From Streptomyces sp. NRRL F-5126 (GTDB lineage Bacteria > Actinomycetota > Actinomycetes > Streptomycetales > Streptomycetaceae): a DNA stretch of 64,000 nucleotides. The position numbers and the translations under genes are program-made. The notes under the pieces are model-generated. The model did not search any database. It saw only the letters and a program-made list of their open reading frames with translations, and was not told the origin of the DNA. Location of the stretch: assembly GCF_000721265.1 (NCBI RefSeq), contig NZ_JOFZ01000016.1, forward strand, positions 62,001 to 126,000. Direction: 5' to 3'. Of this stretch, positions 9,076-18,193 are shown piece after piece. Numbering within the stretch: position 1 is the stretch's first letter; the number at the start of each line of letters is the position of its first letter.

Positions 9076-10047
9076 TTACTTCCCGCGCGCCGCCATCCGC
9101 GCCTTGCGGGCCGCCAGCTTCTCGTCGAACTTGGCGGCCTCTCCGTCAAGACCCTGCATGAACAGGCCGAGCTCCTCCTGCGCGCGCAGGCCCTCGGGGC
9201 CGAGGCCGTCGATGTCCAGCACCTTCAGGTACCGCAGCACGGGCGAGATCACGTCGTCGTGGTGGATGCGCAGGTTGTAGACCTCGCCCACCGCCATCGC
9301 CACGGCGGCGCGCTCGAACCCGGGCATGCCGTGTCCCGGCATCCGGAAGTCCACGACGACGTCGCGAACGGCGGCCATCGTCTCGTCCGGCGCGATCCCG
9401 AAGGCGGCGCCGAGCAGATTGCGGTAGAAGACCATGTGCAGGTTCTCGTCGGTGGCGATCCGCGCCAGCATGCGGTCGCACACCGGGTCGCCCGACTGGT
9501 GGCCCGTGTTGCGGTGCGAGACGCGCGTGGCCAGCTCCTGGAAGGCGACGTACGCGACGGAGTGCAGCATCGAGTGGCGGTTGTCGGACTCGTACCCCTC
9601 CGACATGTGCGCCATCCTGAACTGCTCAAGCTCTTCGGGGTCGACGGCGCGGGACGCGAGGAGGTAGTCCCGCATCACGATGCCGTGCCTGCCCTCCTCC
9701 GCGGTCCAGCGGTGGACCCAGGTGCCCCAGGCGCCGTCCCTGCCGAAGAGCGTGGCGATCTCGTGGTGGTAGCTCGGGAGGTTGTCCTCGGTCAGCAGGT
9801 TCACGACGAGCGCGGTCCTGCCGACGTCGGTGACCTTCGACTGCGCGCGCTCCCAGGGCTCGCCGTCCTCGAACAGGCCGGGGAAGTTGCGGGCGTCGCT
9901 CCACGGCACGTACTCGTGCGGCATCCAGTCCTTCGCGACCTTCAGGTGCCGGTTGAGCTCCTTCTCCACCACTTCCTCCAGCGCGTACAGCAGCCGGGCG
10001 TCTGTCCAGGCGTCCGAACTGCCGAGGTGGGGAGAGGTGATGGTCAC
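9076..10047 (-). CDS. Acyl-ACP desaturase (stearoyl-ACP delta-9 type, di-iron)
   Basis: A 323-residue soluble di-iron fatty-acid desaturase of the FAB2/DesA family, which introduces a cis double bond into acyl-ACP and so adjusts membrane fluidity. Iron ligands are visible: Glu87 in LTEDNLPSYHHE, Glu118 and His121 in AEEGRH, and Glu201 and His204 in DENLH. The start is the GTG at 10047, with AGGAG 5 nt upstream; this gives the family's N-terminus. The promoter region carries a strong inverted repeat (10072-10105), so control by a TetR-type repressor is likely. No electron-transfer partner is adjacent. Streptomyces often carry two such desaturases; which one this is cannot be told. Confidence 0.93.
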   Translation of the reverse strand: MTITSPHLGSSDAWTDARLLYALEEVVEKELNRHLKVAKDWMPHEYVPWSDARNFPGLFEDGEPWERAQSKVTDVGRTALVVNLLTEDNLPSYHHEIATLFGRDGAWGTWVHRWTAEEGRHGIVMRDYLLASRAVDPEELEQFRMAHMSEGYESDNRHSMLHSVAYVAFQELATRVSHRNTGHQSGDPVCDRMLARIATDENLHMVFYRNLLGAAFGIAPDETMAAVRDVVVDFRMPGHGMPGFERAAVAMAVGEVYNLRIHHDDVISPVLRYLKVLDIDGLGPEGLRAQEELGLFMQGLDGEAAKFDEKLAARKARMAARGK

Positions 10048-10071
10048 GGGTGCTCCTGGGGACGGGAAACT

Positions 10072-10105
10072 ACCTACGGACTCGTAGGTTACGAAACCGT
10101 AGGTT
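10072..10105. promoter_or_regulatory. TetR-type operator in the desaturase promoter
   Basis: ACCTACG-GACT-CGTAGGT (10072-10089) is a perfect 7-bp inverted repeat. The half-site CGTAGGTT recurs exactly 15 bp further on (10083-10090 and 10098-10105), and the second half-site pairs imperfectly with TTACG. It lies 25-58 bp upstream of the start codon, where repressor binding would block transcription. Confidence 0.65.
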
Positions 10106-10348
10106 AAAGAGCGGGTAAGACTGTGGGAGGAACCGCGGTACTTCCGCGACCGTTCATGCAGTGCGCGTACCCGGCGCGCCGCTGCCCATGCGCGCCCGTC
10201 CTTCACAACCGGTCGTCCGCGGTCCGTATCGTGGAGGCAGGTCGCCGCAGGTCACAGCGGTGGCCGGAGCCGGCATCCGGACCGCGACCGAAGGGCGCCG
10301 GCGAGGCGGAGCGAACGCCCGCGCGGGGCGGCGCCGGGGCGCGCGGAA

Positions 10349-11125
10349 TCACACGTACAGGTCACGCAGCCGCACGGAGAGACAGGTCACACACCCCTCA
10401 AGCTTCTCGAACTCGCCGATCTCCACGGACACCGGCTCGTACCCGCACCCCGCGAGCAGCTCCGCGGTCTTCGGCGCGCTCGCCGCCATCAGCAGCCTGG
10501 CGCCGCCGAGCAGCACGACGTGCGCGCCCGACGGCTCGGGCACCGGCAGGAAGCGCGGGAAGACCGTCGGCACGTCCACGAGCGGCTGGTAGCCGATCAC
10601 CGTCCCGTCCGGCAGCGCCGTCACGGCCGACTTCAGGTGCAGCACGCTGCTCACCGGCACGGCGACGACCCGCGCGCCGAGCGGCTCGAACGCGGCTCGC
10701 AGCTGCGCCACCCCGGCCGCGTTCGTCCTGCCGCCCTGGCCCACGTACACGGTGTCGCCGACCTTGAGCACGTCACCGCCGTCCAGCGTGCCCGGCTCCC
10801 AGACCCAGTTGACCGAGCAGCCGAGCCGCGCCAGCTCCTCCTCGACGGCCGCCGTCTCCGGCCTGCGCGAGGCGGCGCCCGGCCGGGAGATCAGCGCGAC
10901 GTTGCGGAACATCACCACGGTGTCCTCGACGAAGACGCCGTCGGGGCACTCGTCCGCCGGTGCCACCTCGATCGTCTGCCAGCCGTGCTGCTCCAGCGCC
11001 GTCGTGTAGCCCTCCCACTGGCGCAGCGCGAGCACCGCGTCGACGGGACTGCGTTCCAGATGCGTGACGAGCCCCTCGTCGAGGCGCGAGCTCGGCTGGC
11101 GGACGAGGGCTTTCCTGCTTGGCAC
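10349..11125 (-). CDS. Dimethylargininase / arginine deiminase-fold amidinotransferase
   Basis: A 258-residue cytosolic enzyme of the DDAH family. It hydrolyses N-omega-methylarginines to citrulline through a covalent thiol intermediate. Family features are FVEDTVV (Glu67, Asp68 binding the guanidinium), LDGGDVL (residues 114-120), catalytic His163 in VLHLKSAVTAL and nucleophile Cys248 in EGCVTCLSVRL. The start GTG at 11125 follows GGGAG and matches the family length; an upstream ATG at 11167 would add 14 residues with no conserved content. The gene is separate from its neighbours. DDAH homologues in Streptomyces have also been annotated as amidinotransferases, so the exact substrate is inferred. 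Confidence 0.88.
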   Translation of the reverse strand: MPSRKALVRQPSSRLDEGLVTHLERSPVDAVLALRQWEGYTTALEQHGWQTIEVAPADECPDGVFVEDTVVMFRNVALISRPGAASRRPETAAVEEELARLGCSVNWVWEPGTLDGGDVLKVGDTVYVGQGGRTNAAGVAQLRAAFEPLGARVVAVPVSSVLHLKSAVTALPDGTVIGYQPLVDVPTVFPRFLPVPEPSGAHVVLLGGARLLMAASAPKTAELLAGCGYEPVSVEIGEFEKLEGCVTCLSVRLRDLYV

Positions 11126-11218
11126 GTGCTGGTCTCCCGATCCTGAACGGCTTCCGGTCGCGCCCATCATGGCGTGCGGGCCCGTCGCGGCGGAACGGGT
11201 GGTTCCCGAAGCGCCCGA

Positions 11219-11635
11219 TCAGTAGGCGTCGCGCAGCAGTTCGGTGAGGGCCTGGTCGAGGTCGAGGTACAGGTGCTCGTGGCCCTCGGGGACCAGGAAC
11301 CGCGAGCGGTCGAGGAACCGCCGCAGCTCCGACGTGCGCAGGTGCACCATCGCGGTGCCCTCGGGCGCGTGGAACTCGAGGACCGTGCGCCCGTACCCGA
11401 ACGGCCTGACGCGAACGTCCCCGAGACCGGCGGGCGCGGACATGCCCGCGGCGAGCAGCTCGCGGGAGAACTCCCAGGTGACCTCGGTGCCCTCCAGGGT
11501 GGCGAGCGGCGGGAAGGCCATCCGCACGGTGAACGGATCGGTCCTGTCGTAGACCAGCGTCGCCGGGACGGTCTCCAGGTCGGGGGACGATGCGACGACG
11601 CGCGCCTGCACGGCCTGTTCGATCACAGGTGACAT
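11219..11635 (-). CDS. SsgA-like sporulation/cell division protein (SALP)
   Basis: A 138-residue SsgA-like protein, a family found only in morphologically complex actinomycetes, where members localise FtsZ and remodel septal peptidoglycan. The family features are the N-terminal YDRTDPFTVRMAF segment, the central VTWEFSRELLAAGM helix and the C-terminal LYLDLDQALTELL. The ATG at 11635 matches SALP length. It is not obviously SsgA or SsgB themselves, which differ in the central loop, so no symbol is given. The gene is transcribed away from the beta-oxidation operon; the 354-bp divergent gap (11636-11989) shows no clear promoter box or repeat. Confidence 0.9.
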   Translation of the reverse strand: MSPVIEQAVQARVVASSPDLETVPATLVYDRTDPFTVRMAFPPLATLEGTEVTWEFSRELLAAGMSAPAGLGDVRVRPFGYGRTVLEFHAPEGTAMVHLRTSELRRFLDRSRFLVPEGHEHLYLDLDQALTELLRDAY

Positions 11636-11989
11636 GGCTGCTCCCCTTTGGCGGCGCCGAGCGCTGCGGCACGTTGGTGGCCCGGTTGCCTCTTATGACG
11701 TCGGAAGCACTCGTTCCGTGCCCGGGGGAGCCGCGTGAGTTGTGTCACCGTACGTAGGTGCGCCCGAGACGTGCGAGGTCGATACCCGTCCGCCGGCCCG
11801 CCGCAGCCACCGGTGCGGCGCCCCGTTGCACCCCTGGCGAGGACGCGGGCGTCAGGGCCTCCCCACCGACCCGTACCAGGCGGTAACATCGGGCCTCCAC
11901 ACCAGTTGTGCCAGAGTCGGCCGCGCTCGGGCGAACTGCCGCGGGCCGCCCCGTCGCAGAGCACCGGGCAGCAGGAAGGGTGCCACGCG

Positions 11990-13018
11990 ATGGAGATCTC
12001 GCTCCAGCTCGACCACAGGGGCGACCCGCGTGCGGCGTGCGACCTGGTGCCCGCTCTCGAGGCGGCCGGGCTCGACGCCGTCTGGGTCGCCGAGGCCTGG
12101 GGGTTCGACTCGGCGACGGTCATGGGCTACCTCGCGGCCCGCACCGAGCGGGTGGCCATCGGCTCGGCCATCGTCAACGTCTACTCGCGCACGCCCGCGC
12201 TCATCGCCCAGACAGCGGCCGGTCTCGACGCACTCTCCGGCGGCCGGGCCATTCTCGGCCTCGGCGCCTCGGGACCCCAGGTCGTCGAGGGCTGGCACGG
12301 CAGGCCCTACGACAGGCCACTCGGCCGCACCCGCGAGACCGTCGAGATCTGCCGGCGTGTCTGGCGGCGCGAGACCGTCGAGCACCACGGCATCACCGAC
12401 ATGCCGCTTCCGCCCGAGAGGGGCGGCAGGCACGGCAAGCCACTGAAGATGCTCACGCGCCCCGTCCGCCCCCGCATCCCCGTCTTCCTCGCCGCCCTCG
12501 GCCCCGCCAACGTCGCGATGACCGCCGAGATCGCCGACGGCTGGCTTCCCCACCTCTTCCTGCCCGAGAAGGCGCAGCGCGTCTGGGGCGAGCCGCTCGC
12601 CCGGGGCACCGCCAAGCGGGACCCCTCGCTCGGGCCGCTGCGTACCGTCGCGGGCGGCATCCTCGCCATCGGCGACGACGCGGCGCGCTTCCGGGACAAG
12701 GCGCGCCCCCAGATCGCGCTCTACGTCGGCGGAATGGGCGCGCGGGGCAAGAACTTCTACAACGACCTCGCCGTCGCCTACGGGTACGGGAAGGCGGCGG
12801 CCGAGATCCAGGACCACTATCTCGCAGGCAGGCTCAGGGACGCGGCCGCCGCCGTGCCCGACGAGTTCTGCGAACTCGCGACCCTGTGCGGACCCGCGGG
12901 CTACGTGCGCGAGCGCGTCGAGGCGTTCAGAGAGGCAGGCGTGAGCATGCTCAACGTCGTGCCGGCAGGCCCCGACCCCGTGCGGCTCGTGGAGACGGTC
13001 AAGAACTGGATCGGCTGA
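11990..13018 (+). CDS. LLM-class (probably F420-dependent) oxidoreductase
   Basis: A 342-residue TIM-barrel luciferase-like monooxygenase family protein. Features include the N-terminal ISLQLDHRG strand, [15 protein letters not shown], the conserved [19 protein letters not shown] that shapes the cofactor pocket, and [20 protein letters not shown]. Most actinobacterial members use F420 rather than FMN, so F420 is inferred. The gene opens a three-gene unit with thiolase 71 bp and FadB about 1.4 kb downstream, on the same strand. This suggests a redox step on acyl-CoA or a related substrate in place of a classical acyl-CoA dehydrogenase. The ATG at 11990 follows GGAAGGG by about 10 nt. Confidence 0.85.
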   Translation: MEISLQLDHRGDPRAACDLVPALEAAGLDAVWVAEAWGFDSATVMGYLAARTERVAIGSAIVNVYSRTPALIAQTAAGLDALSGGRAILGLGASGPQVVEGWHGRPYDRPLGRTRETVEICRRVWRRETVEHHGITDMPLPPERGGRHGKPLKMLTRPVRPRIPVFLAALGPANVAMTAEIADGWLPHLFLPEKAQRVWGEPLARGTAKRDPSLGPLRTVAGGILAIGDDAARFRDKARPQIALYVGGMGARGKNFYNDLAVAYGYGKAAAEIQDHYLAGRLRDAAAAVPDEFCELATLCGPAGYVRERVEAFREAGVSMLNVVPAGPDPVRLVETVKNWIG

Positions 13019-13089
13019 CCCGCCGCCCGCGGGACGCCCGCGTCCCCGTCCGAGCCTTCGAACCTCCCTCCGACAGAAAGGCACCCGCC

Positions 13090-14304
13090 GTGAGCATCGA
13101 GGCCTACGTGTACGACGCCGTCCGCACCCCGCGCGGACGGGGCAAGGCGAACGGTGCCCTGCACGGCACCAAGCCCATCGACCTCGTGGTCGGCCTCATC
13201 CACGAGCTGCGCCGCCGCTTCCCCGGACTCGACCCCGCCGCGATCGACGACGTCGTGCTCGGAGTGGTCAGCCCCATCGGCGACCAGGGATCCGACATCG
13301 CGCGGATCGCCGCGCTCGCCGCCGGCCTGCCCGACACCGTCGCCGGCGTACAGGAGAACCGCTTCTGCGCCTCCGGCCTCGAAGCCGTCAACCTGGCCGC
13401 GGCGAAGGTGCGTTCCGGCTGGGAGGACCTCGTGCTCGCGGGCGGCGTCGAGTCGATGTCGCGCGTCCCCATGGGCTCCGACGGCGGCGCCTGGGCCATG
13501 GACCCCATGACCAGCTTCCAGGTCGGCTTCGCCCCCCAGGGCATCGGCGCCGACCTGATCGCCACACTCGGCGGCCACACGCGGCGCGACGTGGACGCGT
13601 TCGCCGCGCTGTCCCAGGAGCGCGCCGCCGCGGCCTGGAAGGACGGCCGCTTCGACCGCTCCGTGGTGCCCGTGCGCGACCGGTCCGGCATCACCCTCCT
13701 CGACCGCGACGAGCACATGCGGCCCGGCACCACCGTGGAGTCGCTCGCCGCCCTCAAGCCGTCGTTCGCCGGGATCGGCGACGCCGGCGGGTTCGACGCC
13801 GTCGCGCTGCAGAAGTACCACTGGGTCGAGGCCATCGACCATGTGCACCACGCCGGCAACTCCTCCGGCATCGTCGACGGCGCCGCGCTCGTGGCCGTCG
13901 GATCCCGCGAGATCGGCGAGCGCTACGGACTCACCCCACGCGCCCGGATCGTCTCCGCCGCCGTCACCGGCTCGGAGCCCACCATCATGCTGACGGGCCC
14001 CGCGCCGGCGAGCCGCAAGGCGCTCGCCAAGGCGGGGCTCGCCATCGAGGACATCGACCTGGTCGAGATCAACGAGGCGTTCGCGGCGGTCGTGCTGCGC
14101 TTCGTCGAGGAGATGGGGCTCGGCCTCGACAAGGTCAACGTCAACGGCGGCGCCATCGCGATGGGCCATCCGCTGGGCGCGACCGGCGCGATGATCCTCG
14201 GCACGCTCGTCGACGAACTGGAGCGCCAGGACAAGCGGTACGGGCTCGCGACGCTGTGCATCGGCGGCGGCATGGGCGTCGCCACCGTCGTCGAACGCCT
14301 CTGA
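13090..14304 (+). CDS. fadA: Acetyl-CoA C-acyltransferase (thiolase)
   Basis: A 404-residue degradative thiolase that cleaves 3-ketoacyl-CoA to acetyl-CoA and a shortened acyl-CoA. The acyl-carrying Cys93 lies in [13 protein letters not shown]. The oxyanion region is EINEAFAAV, the catalytic His is in [15 protein letters not shown], and the second Cys is in TLCIGGGMG. The start GTG at 13090 gives the normal N-terminus ([13 protein letters not shown]). It lies between the oxidoreductase (71-bp gap) and FadB (84-bp gap), which together form a beta-oxidation operon. The same thiolase-FadB pairing is well known in Streptomyces. Confidence 0.93.
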   Translation: MSIEAYVYDAVRTPRGRGKANGALHGTKPIDLVVGLIHELRRRFPGLDPAAIDDVVLGVVSPIGDQGSDIARIAALAAGLPDTVAGVQENRFCASGLEAVNLAAAKVRSGWEDLVLAGGVESMSRVPMGSDGGAWAMDPMTSFQVGFAPQGIGADLIATLGGHTRRDVDAFAALSQERAAAAWKDGRFDRSVVPVRDRSGITLLDRDEHMRPGTTVESLAALKPSFAGIGDAGGFDAVALQKYHWVEAIDHVHHAGNSSGIVDGAALVAVGSREIGERYGLTPRARIVSAAVTGSEPTIMLTGPAPASRKALAKAGLAIEDIDLVEINEAFAAVVLRFVEEMGLGLDKVNVNGGAIAMGHPLGATGAMILGTLVDELERQDKRYGLATLCIGGGMGVATVVERL

Positions 14305-14388
14305 CCGCACCGGCCGGCCGCACGCCCCGCCCCGCAGCATTCACGCCCGCACCCCCGCACCCCCTCACGCCCGCAACGGAGCCGCAGC

Positions 14389-16563
14389 ATGAGCGAGTCC
14401 ACCACCATCCGCTGGGAGCAGGACGAGACGGGTGTCGTCACGCTCGTACTCGACGACCCCGGCCAGTCCGCCAACACCATGAACGACGCGTTCCGCCACT
14501 CGCTCTCCACGGTCGCCGACCGCATCGAGGCGGAGCGGGACACCGTGCGCGGCGTGATCGTCACCTCTGCCAAGAAGACGTTCTTCGCCGGCGGCGACCT
14601 CAGGGACCTGATCCGCCTGCGCCCCGATCAGGTCGAGCAGGTGTTCGAGCGCGGTATGGAGATGAAGGCGGCGCTGCGGCGCATCGAGACGCTCGGCAAG
14701 CCCGTCGTCGCCGCCGTCAACGGCGCCGCGCTCGGCGGCGGTTACGAGATCGCCCTCGCCTGCCACCACCGCATCGCGCTCGACGCGCCCGGCTCGCGCA
14801 TCGGGCTGCCCGAGGTCACGCTCGGCCTGCTGCCCGGCAGCGGCGGTGTGGTGCGCACGGTGCGGCTGCTCGGCGTTGCCGACGCCCTGCTGAAGGTCCT
14901 GCTCAAGGGCACCAGGTACACCCCGCGCCGCGCCCTGGAAGCGGGCCTCGTGCACGAGGTCGCCGAGACGCCGCAGGACATGCTCGCCAAGGCGCGCGCC
15001 TACATCGACGCGCACCCCGAGTCCCACCAGCCCTGGGACGCCAAGGGCTACCGCATCCCCGGCGGGACTCCGGCCGACCCGCGCTTCGCCGCCACACTCC
15101 CCGCCTTCCCCGCCACCCTGCGCAAGCAGACGGCGGGCGCGCCGCTGCCGGCGCCGCGCGACATCCTCGCCGCGGCCGTCGAGGGCAGCCAGGTCGACAT
15201 CGACACCGCCTTCGCGATCGAGTCCCGCTACTTCGCGGGGCTCGCGACCGGCCGGACCGCGAAGAACATGATCCAGGGGTTCTTCTTCGACCTCCAGGCC
15301 GTCAACTCCGGGGCGAGCAGGCCGCAGGACGTTCCCAGGCACACGGTGCGCCGCGTCGCCGTGCTGGGCGCCGGGATGATGGGCGCGGGCATCGCCCACT
15401 CCTGCGCACGCGCGGGCATCGACGTCGTGCTGAAGGACGTCAGCCCCGAGGCGGCGGACCGTGGCAAGGACCATGTGGCGGACCTGCTCGCGAAGGCCGT
15501 GGCCAGGGGCCGCACCACGGAGAACGAACGCGACCTGCTCCTGGGACGGATCACGGCGACCGGCGGCCTCGCGGACCTCGCCGGATGCGACGCCGTCATC
15601 GAGGCCGTCTTCGAGGACACGGCGCTCAAGCACAAGGTCTTCCAGGAGGTCCAGGACGTCGTCGCGCCCGGCGCCCTGCTCTGCTCCAACACCTCGACCC
15701 TGCCCATCACCGCGCTCGCCGAGGGCGTCGCACGCCCCGCCGACTTCGTGGGCCTGCACTTCTTCTCGCCCGTCGACAGGATGCCGCTCGTCGAGATCAT
15801 CAAGGGGCGCGAGACGGGCGACGAGGCGCTGGCCCGCGCCTTCGACCTGGTCAGGCAGATCCGCAAGACGCCGATCGTCGTCAACGACTCGCGCGGCTTC
15901 TTCACCTCACGCGTCATCGGCCAGTTCCTCAACGAGGGCGTCGCGATGGTCGGCGAGGGGATCGAGCCCGCGTCCGTCGAACAGGCGGCGGCACAGGCCG
16001 GCTACCCCGCGAAGGTGCTCTCCCTGATGGACGAGCTGACGCTCACGCTGCCCCGCAGGATCCGCCAGGAGGCCAGGCGCGCGACCGAGGACGCGGGCGG
16101 CACATGGACCGCGCACCCCGCCGACGCGGTCGTCGACCGCATGGTCGAGGAGTTCGGCCGGGGCGGCAGGGCGGCGGGCGGCGGGTTCTACGAGTACGCG
16201 GAGGACGGCGCGCGCACCCGGCTCTGGCCCGGCCTGCGGGAACACTTCACCCGCCCGGGCGCGGGGATCCCGTTCGACGACATGCGGGATCGGATGCTGT
16301 TCGCCGAGGCGCTCGACGCGGTGCGCTGCCTGGACGAGGGCGTACTGACGTCCGTGGCGGACGCCAACGTCGGCTCGCTGCTCGGCATCGGCTTCCCCGC
16401 GTGGACGGGCGGGGTGCTGCAGTACGTGAACGGCTACGAGGGCGGCCCGGCAGGCTTCGTGGCCCGAGCACGCGAACTGGCCGAACGCTACGGCGCGAGG
16501 TTCGAACCGCCGGCCACGCTGGTGTCCCGCGCGGCGACGGGGGAGCGGTACGCGGACGCGTAA
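14389..16563 (+). CDS. fadB: Fatty acid oxidation multifunctional protein (enoyl-CoA hydratase / 3-hydroxyacyl-CoA dehydrogenase)
   Basis: A 724-residue bifunctional beta-oxidation enzyme. Residues 1-190 are a crotonase domain, with the oxyanion text [10 protein letters not shown] and [13 protein letters not shown] and the active-site region [15 protein letters not shown]. From about residue 323 an NAD-binding fold begins ([12 protein letters not shown]), followed by the dehydrogenase catalytic His in [18 protein letters not shown] and two C-terminal helical domains. It hydrates enoyl-CoA and oxidises the resulting 3-hydroxyacyl-CoA, handing 3-ketoacyl-CoA to the thiolase encoded just upstream. 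The ATG at 14389 follows an AACGGAG-like ribosome site. A hairpin terminator lies 25 bp after its stop. Confidence 0.94.
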   Translation: MSESTTIRWEQDETGVVTLVLDDPGQSANTMNDAFRHSLSTVADRIEAERDTVRGVIVTSAKKTFFAGGDLRDLIRLRPDQVEQVFERGMEMKAALRRIETLGKPVVAAVNGAALGGGYEIALACHHRIALDAPGSRIGLPEVTLGLLPGSGGVVRTVRLLGVADALLKVLLKGTRYTPRRALEAGLVHEVAETPQDMLAKARAYIDAHPESHQPWDAKGYRIPGGTPADPRFAATLPAFPATLRKQTAGAPLPAPRDILAAAVEGSQVDIDTAFAIESRYFAGLATGRTAKNMIQGFFFDLQAVNSGASRPQDVPRHTVRRVAVLGAGMMGAGIAHSCARAGIDVVLKDVSPEAADRGKDHVADLLAKAVARGRTTENERDLLLGRITATGGLADLAGCDAVIEAVFEDTALKHKVFQEVQDVVAPGALLCSNTSTLPITALAEGVARPADFVGLHFFSPVDRMPLVEIIKGRETGDEALARAFDLVRQIRKTPIVVNDSRGFFTSRVIGQFLNEGVAMVGEGIEPASVEQAAAQAGYPAKVLSLMDELTLTLPRRIRQEARRATEDAGGTWTAHPADAVVDRMVEEFGRGGRAAGGGFYEYAEDGARTRLWPGLREHFTRPGAGIPFDDMRDRMLFAEALDAVRCLDEGVLTSVADANVGSLLGIGFPAWTGGVLQYVNGYEGGPAGFVARARELAERYGARFEPPATLVSRAATGERYADA

Positions 16564-16587
16564 CGCTCCCCCCTGGAGGCGCGTGCA

Positions 16588-16614
16588 GGCGCGGGCGCTG
16601 CCGCTGCCCGCGCC
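16588..16614 (+). terminator. Terminator after the beta-oxidation operon
   Basis: GGCGCGGGC (16588-16596) pairs perfectly with GCCCGCGCC (16606-16614) around a 9-nt loop. The remaining gap to 16952 contains no supportable gene. Confidence 0.6.
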
Positions 16615-16952
16615 CGTCGGCCGCGTGCCACGAGGGGAAGCCTCCGCCCCGGCGGGCGCGTTCCCGGGCGCGCGGGAGACGCGGCGTCCCCCGGCCGTTG
16701 GCACGGCCCCCGCCCGCGTGCTGCGAGCCGGGCTCTATGCCGCGCGAACCAGCGCCTCGCGCGGCCGATGCCGGGTTGCCGGTGGGACGGCCGCCGCGTT
16801 CTTCCGGTCAGGAGCGGAGCGTTGTGCGGGTCCCGCGCCGCGAGGCGGGTGCGTGCGCGCCTTGGACACGCCGCCAACGCCACGCGAGCCTCGCTGCGGC
16901 AAGTCCGCGCAGCGGTACGGCAGGTGCGAGACGGTCGGATGCCGGGCCGCGC

Positions 16953-18059
16953 TCAGGCCGTCGACCTGCGCACCAGGGTCGTCGGCATGATCACCGAATC
17001 GCCGTCGGGCGTGGTCGCCAGCGGTCCCGCCGCGCCCTCGCCGTCCAGCAGGCCGCCGCCGTCCAGGCCGTGCAGCAGCAGCCGCGCCATCAGCCGGCCC
17101 TGCCCCTCCACGTCCTGGCGCACGGTCGTCAGCGGCGGATCCGTCGACTCGGCCACCGAGTCCATGTCGTCGAAGCCGACCAGCGCCACATCCCCGGGCA
17201 CCCGGCGCCCGTGTTCCTTGAGCACGCGCAGGGCGCCCGAGGCCATCAGGTCGTTCGCAGCGAACACCGCGTCCAGATCGGGCCGCCGCTCGAGCAGGTG
17301 CGCCATGGCCCGCGCCCCGCTCTCGGGGGTGAAGCCGCCCTGCGCCACCAGTGAGTCGTCGTACGCCGCGCCGAGCGCGTCGCGGTAGCCGTCAAGCCGG
17401 TCGGTGCCCGACGTCTGATCGCGGGGCCCCGCGATGTGCGCGACGCGCGTGCGCCCGAGATCCAGCAGCAGCCGCACGGCCACTCGCGCGCCGCCCCGGT
17501 TGTCCGCGTCCACGTACGGCACGGCCTGCCGGTCGCGGGACGCGGTCCACACCGGCCGCCCCCCGTACACCGTCGGGATCCCGGCGCGCCGGGTGATCGA
17601 GGGGATCGGGTCCTCGGTGTGCAGCGAGAAGGCCAGCGCGCCGTCGACGTGGCCGCCGGCGAGGTAGCGCGACACGCGTCCGAAGTCGCCGCTCGCCTCC
17701 ACCAGCATCAGCACCAGCTGTGTGTCGTGCGCCGTGAGCTCTTTGCTGATGCCGCGGATCTGGCGGAAGAAGAACGGGTCGGAGAAGATCCGCACCTCGG
17801 GCTCGGGGATGATCACCGCAACGGCGCCCGTGCGGCGGGTGACCAGCGTGCGCGCCGCGTGGTTCGGGACGTACCCCAGCTCCTCGACCGCCCGGTGCAC
17901 CTTGTCGACGAGCGACTGGCGCACCCCGGTGCTGCCGTTGACCACCCGGGACACCGTGGCCCGCGACACGCCGGCACGCGCGGCGACGGCCTCCAGGGTC
18001 GGGCGTGGACCTGACGGCGGTCTCGACCCGGCCGGCGTTTCCGGGCTCGTCTCGGGCAC
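16953..18059 (-). CDS. LacI-family transcriptional regulator
   Basis: A 368-residue LacI/GalR-type repressor. The DNA-binding headpiece TLEAVAARAGVSRATVSRVV (about residues 21-40) is preceded by a Pro/Ser-rich arm and followed by the hinge helix text VPNHAARTLVTRRTG. A periplasmic-binding-like sensor domain follows (VIIPEPEVRIFSDPFF and, near the C-terminus, VALVGFDDMDSVAESTDPPLTTV). The start is the GTG at 18059. It probably senses a sugar. No sugar operon is adjacent, since its neighbours are the convergent FadB gene and the divergent ABC-F gene, so its regulon is unknown. Confidence 0.92.
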   Translation of the reverse strand: MPETSPETPAGSRPPSGPRPTLEAVAARAGVSRATVSRVVNGSTGVRQSLVDKVHRAVEELGYVPNHAARTLVTRRTGAVAVIIPEPEVRIFSDPFFFRQIRGISKELTAHDTQLVLMLVEASGDFGRVSRYLAGGHVDGALAFSLHTEDPIPSITRRAGIPTVYGGRPVWTASRDRQAVPYVDADNRGGARVAVRLLLDLGRTRVAHIAGPRDQTSGTDRLDGYRDALGAAYDDSLVAQGGFTPESGARAMAHLLERRPDLDAVFAANDLMASGALRVLKEHGRRVPGDVALVGFDDMDSVAESTDPPLTTVRQDVEGQGRLMARLLLHGLDGGGLLDGEGAAGPLATTPDGDSVIMPTTLVRRSTA

Positions 18060-18193
18060 GGTGCGCTCCTACTCTCGCGATGCGCCACAGCCTAGGCCCT
18101 GACCTCCCTCCCCGTGACGGGCCGGGTACCGGCCGGGTACGCCCGATATCCGGCTGCCGCCTGTGGCGGCAGCCCGTTAAGCTCGTCGCCCTG

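Noticed and set aside
16583..16990. A 135-codon frame in the gap after FadB
   Set aside because: It has no ribosome site or family likeness, and its Arg/Pro-rich composition matches chance frames in GC-rich DNA.
14256..17354. A 1,032-codon plus-strand frame overlapping the FadB gene
   Set aside because: Its sequence is Arg/Pro/Gly-rich without domain text, and FadB in another frame is fully conserved.
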